Notes under the pieces: model-generated
Seen by the model: the letters and a program-made list of their open reading frames with translations, nothing else
The model's database searches: none
Told to the model about the DNA's origin: nothing
Position numbers and translations under genes: made by a program
Source of the DNA: Bufo bufo
Lineage: Eukaryota > Chordata > Amphibia > Anura > Bufonidae
NCBI RefSeq assembly: GCF_905171765.1
Contig: NC_053392.1
Coordinates: 405,894,565 to 405,958,564 of the forward strand
Length of the DNA: 64,000 nucleotides
Direction: 5' to 3'
Shown: piece by piece, positions 44,766 to 55,934 of the stretch
Position numbering within the stretch: the first letter of the stretch is position 1
Layout: each line of letters begins with the position of its first letter

Positions 44766-45975
44766 ATTTTCCCAAAATCCTGTCATAGTTCCTCTCTGCG
44801 GGGGACATTTGGCGAGAGAAGAAGGCGCAAGGGTGTAAAAGCATCTTTTCTCCCGTACGTTGTGATAGGACAGCGCCTACTGCGGTGTCGGAAGCGTCCA
44901 CTTCGATTGTGAATGGCAGTTCGGGATTAGGATGGATCAGAATTGGAGCAGACGTGAAGAGGGATTTAAGCTTGTTTAAGGCTTCCTGTGCTTCGGGTGT
45001 CCAGGAAAAGGGCACAGTCTTTTTGGTTAAGTGGGTAATTGGAGTAATGATTTTTGAGAAGTTCCGAATGAATTTTCGGTAAAAGTTGGCGAAGCCGACA
45101 AACCTCTGTATTTCTTTTTCGTTCTTAGGGGGAGGCCAATCTATTACAGCCTAAATTTTCCGAGGATCCATACTCAGCCCTTCCGGGGAGATGATGTAAC
45201 CGAGAAACTGGGTGGTGGTCTGTTCGAACTCGCATTTCTCGAGCTTGATATAAAGGGACTGCTCGCAAAGTCTTTGTAACACCCTGCGGACATGTTCGCG
45301 ATGTTGATCGAGATTTTCAGAGAAAATTAAAATATTGTCCAGGTATACCACTACGAACAGATCCAGCATGTCCCTAAGGACGTCATTAATGAAATGTTGG
45401 AAAGTGGCTGGGGCATTGCAAAGTCCGAAGGGCATAACTAAATATTCAAAATGTCCATATCGTGTGCGAAAGGCGGTCTTCCATTCATCCCCGGGGCGAA
45501 TGCGAACCAGATTATAGGCCCCTCGAAGATCGAATTTCGTAAAGACTTTCGCCGCCCGGAGTCTCTCGAGAAGTTCCGAAATCAAGGGGAGAGGGTAGCG
45601 GTTTTTTACCGTAACATCATTCAGCTTGCGGTAGTCAATGCAAGGGCGTAGAGAGGAGTCTTTTTTCTCCACGAAGAAGAAGGGTGCTCCCGCGGGGGAG
45701 GTGGAGGGTCGAATGAAGCCCTTCTTTAGGTCCTCGTCCAAGTAGTCCTTCAGGGCCTTGAGTTCAGGCTCCGAGAGGGAGTAGATGCTGCCGAAGGGTA
45801 TTTCAGCCCCAGGTAATAATTCAATTGGGCAGTCATATGGTCGATGCGGGGGCAGCTTGTCTGCGTTTTTTTTTTTTGCAGACATCCTGAAACTCACTAT
45901 AATGTGGAGGCAACAGCTCCTTGACCATTGGTTCCGAGATAATAGATACTTTGGGTGTTGGGGAAGCAGGTTCAT
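44766..45975 (-). pseudogene. Gypsy RT and RNase H start, YLDN active site
   Basis: [69 protein letters not shown]. The active site reads [10 protein letters not shown]; the second aspartate codon has become AAT (45334-45336), which should abolish polymerisation. A stop near 45150 interrupts the thumb. RNase H begins [19 protein letters not shown] and [14 protein letters not shown] and breaks at 44766. The upstream methionine of the open frame (45975) lies in the protease-RT linker. Confidence 0.9.
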
Positions 45976-46396
45976 GCAGACAGTTCGAAGAGCAGAACTC
46001 GGATGTGAACCGTAGACAGCGGGTTTCCCAGTCCACCGAAGGGTTGTGAGTGGCTAACCACGGGATGCCCAAGATCACCGGAAACTTGGGGGAGGAAATC
46101 AAAGAGAAGTGGATCGTCTCGTGGTGGTCGGTTTTAATGTGCTGTAAATCTGTGGTCTGATGTGTAACGGGTCCCGAGGAGAGTGGGGACCCATCCACCG
46201 TTTCCAGATCGATGGGGGCTGTCTTGGTTACAAGCGGAATGTTGTTCTCGTGAGCAAAAGTTTGATCCATAAAATTGTCGCCAGCCCCGGAGTCGAGCAT
46301 TGCAGAACAGAGAAGTTGTCGATCCCCGATGGTAATGACAATTGGAATGGTGAAGTGGGACCCGGTGGCTGCTAACTCAGTTGTCTCTGCCGTCAC
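45833..46396 (-). pseudogene. Gypsy protease
   Basis: Retropepsin-like domain: LLCSAMLDSGAGDNFMD carries the catalytic [19 protein letters not shown] is the second conserved block. It follows the gag zinc knuckle (LCLYCWEPGHIAIKC, near 46470-46510) and precedes RT. The frame runs into a lysine-rich A tract at 45860-45870, where a slippage frameshift separates it from RT. Confidence 0.88.
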
Positions 46397-47320
46397 CGGT
46401 GAGATTGCGGCCTGCCGCTGCTCTCGCAGTTTAGTGACGGCAATGGTTCTGCAGGATTTGTTGGGGCATTTGATGGCAATGTGCCCTGGCTCCCAACAGT
46501 AGAGGCAGAGGCCTTCGGCCAGTCGTCGTTCTGTTTTTTTGCTACGGACAGAGTCTTGCGCATTGCGTCAACCAGCATCGGCTCGATGGGAGGTTGGGCG
46601 ACCTGCTGGGTAGTAGAGTAAGTGGGTCTGTTGCCTTGGAACCAGAGCCTTTCTTTACTTCTCTCGGTGAGCCTCTGATCAATACGGACACACACCTGAA
46701 TGAAGTCATCCAAATCATCCGGAGCTTCAAGTCTGGCAAGTTCATCTTTGATTGCCTCCGATAGACCTCGCCGAAATTGGCTCCTTTGATCAGCTGGGTT
46801 CCAGTTGGTGTCTGCGGCGGAACTCGGCGGCGTACTCGGTGACAGAGCGTCTTCCCTGTCGAAGACTGTGTAGTCTTGCCTCAGCTGTCGCACAGCGATT
46901 GGGGTCATCAAAGACCTGGCTCATAGCTGTGATGAAAACATCCAGATCGTGCAGCAGACGGCTATTGGTTTCCACGTATGGAGACGCCCATGCCAGGGCC
47001 TCGTCCGTCAGGAGGTTAACAATGAACAATACTTTCTTCTCGTCAGTGGAAAAGGGGGCCGGATGCATCCGGAAGTAGATACGGCACTGATTGAGAAAGC
47101 CCCGGTACTGGCGACGATCTCCATTGAATTTCGAGGATAGTGGCATACGGGTGTCTGCAGCCGCGCCGCGTATGTCCAGGAGTTGCCATTGGAGCTCAAT
47201 GATCTCCCCCTGTTGACTCTGTACCAGGCCTTGGATTTGCGAAAATTTCTCCTGGTAGGTGGTGCCGAACTCTTGCAGCTCAGACACCTGCTTGCGCAGG
47301 GTGGCCACTGCGGACTCCAT
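46397..47320 (-). pseudogene. Gypsy gag, one or two frameshifts
   Basis: Starts MESAVATLRKQVSELQEF (47320), with a coiled-coil-like N-terminus (LVQSQQGEIIELQWQL), then the capsid-like core (KFNGDRRQYRGFLNQCRIYF, EALAWASPYVE). A frame change near 46800 leads into WNPADQRSQFRRGLSEAIKD and IDQRLTERSKER. The knuckle CX2CX4HX4C lies in yet another frame near 46490. Confidence 0.85.
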
Positions 47321-47344
47321 TATTTTTTTTTGGGCTGGTTATTC

Positions 47345-47771
47345 TGTTACGGAGTAGTGTCAATCGAGGCTCACCTGAGTCTGAGGACACCCGAGCTGGA
47401 AGTATGGAGTCCAGTAGCAGAGGCCCACAGAAGCAGGAGGCAGGTAGCGTGGTCGATCAGTCCGGGTCGGCAGCAGAGATGGCAGCGAGATAACAGCAGG
47501 AGTAGACGGAGGCATGGTCGGTGGTAAGCAGTAAGTCAATGCAGGCGGCAATTCAGCGAGGTCAAAACGGTCCGGGTTGGCAACGATGGTAAATCAGCAA
47601 TAGCGGTGGAGGAGCAGAGAGGAAGCTTGCTACAGGCTTGGAGGCACAATAACCAGCAAAGGGCTGGGTTCAAGGGCTGGGTTTTATAGGGAAGTAGCAG
47701 GTGCAAGAGATTGCAATAATCAGCAGGTCAAGGCAAGGACAAGAGAGGTAGTTAGAAGTTAGCTAGAGAAC
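47345..47771 (-). repeat. 5' LTR of the minus-strand Gypsy
   Basis: On the minus strand it starts TGTTCTCTAGCTAAC and ends CTACTCCGTAACA; 427 bases. It is followed by gag 24 bases further on. A TATA-like TATAAAACCCAGCC lies near 47680 on the minus strand. Confidence 0.7.
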
Positions 47772-47783
47772 AGTCCAAGGAGA

Positions 47784-47855
47784 GACGGTAGCCTAGTGGG
47801 TAGAGCTACCGCCTGGGACATGACTGGCCACAGGTTCGAGTCCTGACACCCTCAA
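47784..47855 (+). other. tRNA-like sequence (possible SINE head)
   Basis: GGTAGCCTAGTGGGTAGAGC resembles a pol III A box with a D stem (GTAGC/GCTAC), and CAGGTTCGAGTCCTG is a B box with a T stem-loop. The acceptor stem does not pair, so it is not a functional tRNA gene. Probably a tRNA-derived SINE head or relic between the Gypsy LTR and the DIRS-like element. Confidence 0.5.
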
Positions 47856-48311
47856 TAACCCACCACCGACAGCCCTAACACTATCACATACCAACTCCCC
47901 CAACCGAAACGCCCCAAAGAACGCTAGGGAAAAAGCAACCTTGAACAGCCTCACTTCCCAACATGAGCGACAAACCAACTCCACTCGCACACCCAACTGT
48001 AACAACAATTCAAATGAAACTGGCCTCCTCCTGTCCTTCGTCCGCTTCCCACGCCTCCAACCCCTGAACACCTGTCTCACTAAAAAGGTTTTGGTTACAT
48101 CTGGCAAACCCCTTAGCTTAAAACCAAAAGCAATCCACCTATTCATTTTCGCCGCAGACCAGCCCCGCTCTTTCACATGCCCAAGGAACAATAACAGAGG
48201 CGTATCTCCCTCGTTCACCAGCACACCCAAATCCTCACACCACCACTGCCACCCGCTCCACGCTTTACCGTAAGCCACCCACGTCCCGCCACTCATTGAG
48301 TCCTGCAGCAA
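47793..48311 (-). pseudogene. DIRS-like tyrosine recombinase, partial
   Basis: Minus strand: WVAYGKAWSGWQWWCEDLG and LLLFLGHVKERGWSAAKMNRW give the N-terminal SAM-like domain; FGAFRLGELVCDS carries the first catalytic arginine in the typical A-F-R-x-G-E context. The later His-x-x-Arg and tyrosine are not present before the frame ends at 47793. It follows the RNase H on the same strand, as in DIRS-group retroelements, where a recombinase replaces the integrase. Confidence 0.8.
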
Positions 48312-48316
48312 CCTTC

Positions 48317-48960
48317 CTATGGTACCTCAAACAGTTCCCACATGGACTCCTGGCACTCCAACCCCTCGCCGTCCGCTCCCTGCGCCAACTGCCGAAACCG
48401 CTCCCACTGCGAACGAGAAGGGGCATCCGCAATACCATTAGACACTCCCAGCACATGTACCGCCACAACCCAAGCATTCAGCAAGAAACAAACCAAAACT
48501 AAATGCTGCAACAAACGAACTATGGACGGAGACGATGCCATCATGTTATTAATGGCCTGGACCACCCCCAAATTATCACAATGGAATCTGATTTTTTTAT
48601 TCCTAAAACAACCCCCCCCCACAACACTACCGCTAGCACAATGGGGAAAAGCTCTAATAACGCTAGGTTTCTTACCCATCCTCTCTCTACCCATGAAACT
48701 GGCCAACTACCCGCACACCACTGCCCATGACAATACACCCCAAAACCCGATCCCCCAGCCGCGTCTGAAAACAATTCAAAATCAAAATTATCCACCGCCT
48801 CTCCCAAAACCAAAGTCCTCCCATTAAAATGCTGTAAAAATTCCACCCAAACTGTCAGATCCCTTTTCAGTTCCTTACCCAACCTAACAAAGTGGTGAGG
48901 GGCCGTAATACCAGCCGTAGCCCCCGCCAAACGCCGACAAAAATTTCTCCCCATTGGCAT
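48317..48960 (-). pseudogene. DIRS-like RNase H region
   Basis: Two overlapping frames read FELFSDAAGGSGFGVYC (first catalytic aspartate), WPVSWVERGWVRNLALLELF (glutamate-containing helix), HCDNLGVVQAINNMMASS (third position) and NGIADAPSRSQWERF (last aspartate). A frameshift near 48600-48640 divides them. It lies between RT and recombinase. Confidence 0.85.
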
Positions 48961-49806
48961 AATCCTGTATGCCCAACAAGGATTGCAAATCCTTCAATCT
49001 TCGTTGCCCTCCTCGCATGCTCCACCACCATCCGCAAATCTTGCACCTTCTCCTCAGGCAACCGACATTCCATCCCTTCCGTGTTAATAACGATACCCAG
49101 GAAGCTCAATTCCGTAGTAGGACCTACAGTCTTTCCCTCCGCTAATGGCTCCCAAACCCCCCAAAAACAGATTCCAACGTGCTCAGTAACAACGAACAAA
49201 CCCTAGCCCCTGCCGCGCCCAAACAAAGAAAATCATCCAAGTAATGAATAATGGATGAGCAACCCAAAACGTCCCTAACAACCCACTCCAAAAATGAACT
49301 AAATGCTTCAAAATGTGCGCACGACACCGAACACCCCATCGGTAAGCATCTGTCTACGAAGTACCTCCCATCCCAGTAGCACCCCAGCAAATGCAAACTG
49401 TCCGGATTTACGGGTAGGAGACGGAATGCCGACTCGATGTCCGTCTTTGCTAACAACGCCCCCACCCCCAACCTCCGCACCCAATCTACAGCCGCATTAA
49501 ACGAAGTGTACGCCACCGAACAGAGTTCCGGATCGATACCCTCATTGACCGACGCACCCTTCGGGTAGGATAAATGGTGAATGAGCCGAAACTTATTCGG
49601 CTCCTTCTTAGGTACAATCCCCAAAGGCGATACCCTCAAATTGGCCAGAGGCAGCTCCGAAAAGGGGCCGCCCATGCGCCCCAAGGCAACCTCCCTGGCC
49701 AACTTGTCAGACACCACCTCCGGATGCTCCAACGCCGAGCGCAGATTCTTTAATTGCATAACAACTGGCAACGGCACAGAGGGAATAGAAAAACCCTTAG
49801 CAAACC
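48961..49806 (-). pseudogene. DIRS-like reverse transcriptase
   Basis: Minus-strand RT: FSELPLANLRVSPLGIVPKK, FRLIHHLSYPKGASVNEGI, LLAKTDIESAFRLLPVNP (first aspartate), CLPMGCSVSCAHFEAF and YLDDFLCLG (active site). The frame is open from 49806 to 49142, then changes frame and continues with VVGPTTELSFLGIVINTEG. The open frame extends further upstream to 49876 only because it runs into a Tc1 remnant (SKRVAKKPLLSKKN); the true N-terminus is lost. Confidence 0.88.
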
Positions 49807-50190
49807 CATCCTTCATATTTTTCTTAGAAAGAAGTGGCTTCTTTGCTACCCTTTTTGACATCAGGCTATGCTCCAAAAGCCTTCAGATGTCCTGCTCCTA
49901 TTCCTGATTAAGCTCAGCACTGGTGGTAGCTGAATCCTTTTTAGGAGATAGTCCTGGGACTTGCTGGACTTTCTTAGACACCTTGAAGCATTCTTCAAAG
50001 AAATTGAACCTCTCTTCGAAGTTCTTGATGATCAGATAATGATTGATTTAGGTGCACTCTTACAAGTAGCAATGTCCTTGCCTAGTCCTATTAATGCAAA
50101 GCAATGATGACTGCACATTTTCTTGGAGGTAACCATGGTTAGCAGAAGACAACGATTTCAAGCCCCACCTCTCCTTTTTACAGCAACCAA
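49807..50190 (-). mobile_element. Tc1 transposase remnant cut by the DIRS-like element
   Basis: Minus strand from ATG at 50136: MVTSKKMCSHHCFALIG and later words matching the paired domain of the Tc1 family at 279 and 20593, ending with VAKKPLLSKKNMKDG at 49810. The leader before the ATG (AAAAGGAG then GCTTGAAATC) also matches those copies. Many substitutions and stops: an older relative. The catalytic domain is absent. Confidence 0.8.
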
Positions 50191-50215
50191 TCTGCTCTTG
50201 TAATTCATTCAGCAT

Positions 50216-51288
50216 TATATGGACAAATATATTGGGATATACCTCTTAATCATTGAATGCTACTTGCAGTCCTGTTGCCACAAGTGTATAAAATCAAGCC
50301 TCCGGCCATGCAATCTGCCTTTATAAACATTTGTAAAATAATTAGTAGTGATGAGCGAGCATGCTAGGCCGAACTGCTGTTTGGCTTGAGCATCGCTATG
50401 CTCGGCAGATCCGAGTGCTCGGCCGAATAATTTGGGTGCTCGAATACAATTTAATACAATGGAAGTCAATGGGCAAACCCCAGGCACCCCGTGCTCGGAA
50501 GAGAAGAGGGTGTCTGGTTCATAAAAAAAAGGTTAGAAATTGATGGAAACCCCATCAAAATGGTTTGGCAACAGTATTAAGAGGATAGCTGGATGCGTCT
50601 TAGACTCCTATTATGTACAACATACAATAGACAACCACACAAAGGCTATATGCCAAAAGCCAGGTATGTACAAGCCATCCATCTATCCATGAGACAGATA
50701 ACAGTAAGCATACCTTAGATATTCCAAACCAGCTCTCATCTAACTGAGAACCAGTAAACCTCTAAGTAATTTTGCATCTGTTAGATGGCTTGGGTGGACC
50801 TGCACACCTAGATCAATATAATTAAGGTGAGAAAAAAAATTGATTGTCCTAACATAATATTCAATAACCGCTCTATACAGTTTTGTCATGTAAAAACTCA
50901 ATTGCATAAACATAGGCATATGTGAAAGACATGCAAATGAACAGAATTTGCCTTTTTTTTAAGCTGTCATAAGACTATGAAAACCCTAGAGCAGATCCCT
51001 GACCTGAACCCTATCAAACACCTTTGGAATGAGCTAGAATGAAGATTGCGAGCTTCTTGTGGAACATCAGTGTCTTATCTCACGAATGCTCTTCTAAATG
51101 AATGTATAAAAATTCCCACTCCACACTCACAAAATCTTGTATAAAGGCTTCCCAGAAGAGGTGAAGCTGTTTTACCTGTAATGGGGAGACCAAACACAAT
51201 ATTAATGCCCATAGATTTATAATAAAATGTCATAAAAGCTCCTGTTGGTATAATGTGTAGGTGTCCCATACTTTTGTCCATATAGTTT
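50216..51288 (+). mobile_element. Tc1-like element with TATGGACAAA ends, decayed
   Basis: The left end TATATGGACAAATATATTGG and right end GTGTCCCATACTTTTGTCCA followed by TATAG are inverted repeats. Near 50998-51035 the plus strand keeps a transposase trace (CTGAACCCTATCAAACACCT corresponds to the D/E-region words LNPIKHLW). A different repeat with a hAT-like tip occupies 50346 onward. End positions are accurate to a few bases. Confidence 0.75.
50346..50520. repeat. hAT-like repeat fragment (TAGTGATGAGCG tip)
   Basis: Begins TAGTGATGAGCGAGCATGCT and continues with GCTCGGCCGAA-type words and an inverted pair around 50395. No right tip seen; 50521-50990 is unassigned sequence inside the Tc1 remnant. 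Confidence 0.6.
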
Positions 51289-52364
51289 ATATGTATATAC
51301 AGGATTTGTTTTGGACATGCTATACACAGACATCTATGTAACCCTAGTATATAAGTGTGAAATATAACCAAAATAGCCTTGTTTTCTAACTTAATAAAAA
51401 AAAAATGAAAGCTATATTATATCATTATCAGTGACTTTCACTGTACACATCTAAATGAAACTGATGAATGAGTGATTCTGACCATTGCCCAATATCCTCT
51501 TCATCAAACCCATACAAATATGAGAGCTGCATTGATTAGGATTCTCATGATTTATGCAAGTCTACCATTCACTGAAGCAATAGCAAACCTTGAATTAAGT
51601 ACAGATTTATTGCAGAAACTGAATACTTTCAATCATGACATTGTTGATTAACACAGACAGATAACATTTTTATTTGGTATAAAAATTACATTAACTATTT
51701 ATGACATAAATGGATTGCAATGACATCAATCACTAACTTTTAGCACAAGGCGGACATCTGTATAATTTTAGAGTAATTGGCATCCTGTCCTGACTATGGT
51801 ACAAAACCTGGTAACTACATTGCCTGTCATCTTATGAAATATGGAACCCCTTCCTTGTTATGATGAGCGGTAACCTAAAAAGTAGTTCAAAGAAGACCTA
51901 CCAAGTATCATTGCTCTTGAAATGTCTAATTTAGTAAATAATTGTATTAACTAAGTTCTGGAGTATTTATTTTTATGTCTTTATGTTGTGTCATCCCTTT
52001 ATTATTCCTGTTAGAAAGGTACAGCTGGGTGTTACCATGGGATTGTGTCCCTGCAAAGCATGGCATACTGTAATTCAACTAATCCTGCCAGTTTCAAAAA
52101 ACGCAGGTGTAGGTCCCATTGTGACAGCAGTGGTCTCCTGCAAAAGGGTTTTTGTGTGCATTTTTTGTGCATATGCTACCAAAAGGTCAAATATGTAATT
52201 TATGGTGTTTGCTGTGTACTGAGCAGTTAACAATTAAGAGGTCTTTATTGTCACAACTAGTTGGTGCTGTATAATGTCCCCATAGGGAGGAGCATCTAAA
52301 TCAGTCTAGGAGCCTAGATGCCTTGTTCATGAGATTTAAGTCTTATGATATCTGAACATACTTT
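51289..52364. other. 1.1 kb with no recognised element or gene
   Basis: AT-rich, non-repetitive by eye; one of the few stretches here that could be unique host DNA. No ORF with motifs. Confidence 0.45.
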
Positions 52365-52372
52365 ATAAGCAC

Positions 52373-53795
52373 TAGTGTTGAGCGCGAATATTCGAATTGC
52401 GAATTTTTTTCTCGAATATCGCAATTTCGAGATTTCGCGAATATTTAGAATATCGTTCTATATATTCGCGAAATAGAATATTCGTTTTTTTTATATATTT
52501 TTTTATTATATTTTTTTTTTTCCCACTTCCCTAAAGTTGTTCTTACCTGTCCTTTGGATTCCTGGCTTCCTGGCTGCTCCAGTCAGTGGCGTTTTCAACT
52601 TACTGCTATATTCCATATTAGCTAAATTACAATCTAATCTATATGTGTATTTTACGAAATTTCGCAATAGTCGCAATTGCGATGCGAGTAATATAACACG
52701 AAATATTCGCATGAAGATTTCAACTTAGCACTGCTATACTCCATATTCTAGCCTAATATGGAATATAGCTGTGCTAAGTTAGCACTGCTATATTCCATAT
52801 TAGGCTAGAATATGGAGTATAGCTGTGCTAAGTTGAAATCTTCATGCGAATATTTCGTGTTATATTAGTCGCATCGCAATTTCGACTTTTTCAAATGTTC
52901 TTAATATTGCTCTAACTTCGTCTTTTAGAAATTTCGTAATATTGCTCTAACTTCGTCTCTTAGAATATTACGAATATTCTAAAAGACGAAGTTAGAGCAA
53001 TATTACGAAATTTCGTAAAATACACATATAGATTGTAATTTAGCTAATATAGTGCTATAATCCCTTTTTTTTCCTGTAATTTTTTTTGCCTCTTCTGAAC
53101 TTAAGTTTTGTAAAATATGTACACTATTAAAAATTATTACTATAGCAGTATATTAGCTTAAATACAATCTATGTGTATTTTACGAAATTTCGTAATATTG
53201 CTCTAACTTCATCTTTTAGAATATTACGAATATTCTAAAAGACGAAGTTAGAGCAATATTAAGAACATTTGCAAAAGTCGAAATTGCGATGCGAGTAATA
53301 TAACACGAAATAGTCGCATGAAGATTTCAACTTAGCACAGCTATATTCCATATTCTAGCCTAATATGGAATATAGCAGTGCTAACTTAACACAGCTATAT
53401 TCCATATTAGGCTAGAATATGGAATATAGCAGTGCTAAGTTTAAATCTTCATGCGACTATTTCGTGTTATATTACTCGCATCGCAATTTCGACTTTTGCA
53501 AATGTTCTTAATATTGCTCTAACTTCGTCTTTTAGAATATTCGTAATATTCTAAGAGACGAAGTTAGAGCAATATTACGAAATTTCGTAATATACACATA
53601 TTAGCCTAGCCATAGTCATTAGCATAGGAACGTTGCCTTATACTATCAAGATAAATTTTCGCAATATGCGAAAAATAATTTCGTGATAATTGGAATAATT
53701 GCGAATATTCGATTTCGACGAATATAACACGAATATTTATGCGAATATTCGCGAAATATCGCGAAACCGAATATGGCACCTCCCGCTCATCACTA
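52373..53795. mobile_element. hAT MITE, 1.4 kb, palindromic, 8-bp duplication
   Basis: Tips TAGTGTTGAGCGCGAATATT and complement of TAGTGATGAGCGGGAGGTGC, exactly those of the giant hAT, with the perfect duplication ATAAGCAC (52365-52372, 53796-53803). The interior is a series of palindromes: GGAATATAGCAGTGCTAA with complements (52735-52830 and 53330-53440), and AGACGAAGTTAGAGCAATAT with complements (52910-53030, 53190-53260, 53520-53575). No coding content. Confidence 0.92.
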
Positions 53796-53803
53796 ATAAG
53801 CAC

Positions 53804-54744
53804 ACTGTAAAAGTTGCTAAAGATCTACATTGCGCTGAGGACATTGTAGAATTATTTATCAGGAGTAAGACACCCTGTTAGAAAGGTGCAAAACTTAGTC
53901 TGACGTTGGGGGCCACCTGTGGTTGCATAGTGAAAGAGAGGTGTTACACCTCAATTTCTAGATGCTTATGCAAAAGACTGCTAGAGAACTGCAGTGTGAG
54001 GAAAATTGCTTCAGAGAAAGAATTGGGCCTGTTAACTATTACTGCAGCCATGTAAGCTGTGAGACCTGTGGAAAGTTGCATTTGTGTAAGTACTGCCAGT
54101 ACATGCATGCTGAGAACATTGACTTCAAGATTGTCAGTGCGGTGATGTCATACATCACCGCGCTAAATTTTGTGCAGGATCTCCAATCAACATGGCCGCG
54201 GCATAATCTTCGCGCTCAAATGGAAAAGGTGAGTTTTTTTTTTTTTAAACTGATTAACCCCTGAAAGCCCTCATTTTTTTATCTCAGATCTGCAATCAAC
54301 ACATGAACATGGCATCTGATGGGTTCAATTATGGGGGTGGCGCAATCGACGATCCCTGTCATTGCGCCTGCTACTTACAAAGAAATGCATTTGGTGACGA
54401 AGTAATTCGTCACGAAGCAAATTTCTTTGTGAAATTCAGCGAAGCAGCTGAATTGAATTTTTGTAAACTTCATCTCTAATAATGGCAACTTATTCTGCAA
54501 AAAGTAATCCCTCATATAGCTCCATCAAGAAATAAATGAAAAACGTATGATTCTCTGAAAATAGATGTACTGGTAACCCAGTGGCTGTGCAAAAACAAGG
54601 TTCCATAAATTACACACTCCACCCATTAATACCTTGAGGGGTGGAGTTTCTAAGATTGGGTAACTTCTTGGGGGTCCCATTTATTATTTCACCCAGAGCC
54701 TCTATATTTGTCAGCACAATCTGTATAAATCACCACATTGGGCC
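53804..54744. other. Unassigned 0.9 kb, with a repeat-like segment at its end
   Basis: 53804-54120 shows nothing. 54130-54480 contains GTGACGAAGTAATTCGTCAC-like hairpin words (54391-54412) and a GAATTGAATTTTTGTAAACTTC end, suggesting another non-autonomous DNA repeat. The ORF at 53962-54264 (cysteine-containing) has no family pattern I recognise. Confidence 0.4.
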
Positions 54745-54840
54745 TTAACCCTTAGGGACCGGGCCCATTTTCACCTTAAGGACCAGTTCATTTTTTGCAA
54801 ATCTGACCAGTGTCACTTTATGTGGTGATAACTTTAAAAC

Positions 54841-55490
54841 TGGGAGCTATCATCTGCCCCAGGAACCACATATCGGGTCTGTGAGTATGACTCATCTTGC
54901 AACACCCAGCATAATGTTAGGATAACCTTATTATCTACTATCCTCTACGTATATGGTGGCCTTATAATGACACATTGTATGAATAACTATTTGTGGATCT
55001 GGTTCCATTGTATCTTATTGTTTTTTGCTGTTTAACTTTTCGGTCTAATCCCCTGAGGAATCCTCTGTCCATCTGGAGGAGGAAACACGTTGGGACTGAC
55101 TATATAGGTGTGCATTCTGGGACTGGCTGTACTTAGGTATAATAAACAGTGTCCGAAGGATAGGCCAAGGATATAATAAGGAAAGTGCAGTCCTAGACAT
55201 GAGGACGGGGAGCATCTACGACTAAGGTGCGTCCCCGGGCTGAGCAGTTTGAAGGGTGAGATCAGGGACAGTCTTATATATTTTTTCACACAGTCCCCCT
55301 GAGTACTCATCCCACTGCTTGAGCCCATGTGGTTTTTGGTGATAGCTTATTGTGGTGTATAGGATCTTTATGGATCCATGTTATATGATTTTATTGTATG
55401 TAATAAAAGTTGCAATTTAGATTCTTGCCTTCAGTGATATCCCTATTTGTTCTTGCAAGAGTTTGGACATTATTGGTTTTTCTGTGATAT
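54841..55490 (+). mobile_element. Retroposed insertion with a 15-bp duplication
   Basis: TGATAACTTTAAAAC occurs directly before (54826-54840) and after (55491-55505). Such a long duplication indicates LINE-type integration. The interior has CCCCTGAGGAATCC and GGAGGAAACACGTTGGGA (55052-55095) and AATAAAAGTTGCAATTTAG near 55402. No coding content; family unknown. Confidence 0.75.
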
Positions 55491-55934
55491 TGATAACTTT
55501 AAAACGCTTTGACTTATCCAGGCCATTCTGATTGTTTTTGCGTCACATATTGTACTTTATGACACTGGTAAAATGGGGTCAAAAAAATTCATTTTTATTT
55601 ATAAAAAAATACCAAATTTACCAAAAATTTGGAAAAATTAGCAAATTTCCAAATTACAATTTCTCTACTTTTATAATAGATAGTAATACCTCCAAAAATA
55701 ATTATTATTTTACATTCCCCATATGTCTAATTCATGTTTGGATCATTTTGGGAATGACATTTTATTTTTTGGGTGAGTTACAAGGCTTAGAAGTTTAGAA
55801 GCAAATCTTGAAATTTTTCTGAAATTTTCAAAAACCCACTTTTTAAGGACCAGTTCAGGTCTGAAGTCACTTTGTGAGGCTTACATAATAGAAACCACCC
55901 AAAAATTTCCCCATTCTAAAAACTACACACCTCA

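Larger units (their letters stand above)
44766..47771 (-). mobile_element. Gypsy element (minus strand), 3'-truncated
   Basis: 5' LTR (47771-47345), gag, protease, RT and start of RNase H on the minus strand, ending abruptly at 44766 within RNase H. The lineage differs from that at 24736: gag begins MESAVATLRKQVSEL. No 3' LTR or integrase. Confidence 0.88.

Noticed and set aside
47784..47855. Functional tRNA gene
   Set aside because: Acceptor stem does not pair and the anticodon arm is poor; only a tRNA-like relic.
53962..54264. Cysteine-containing 100-codon ORF
   Set aside because: Cysteine spacing matches no zinc-finger class; no supporting context.
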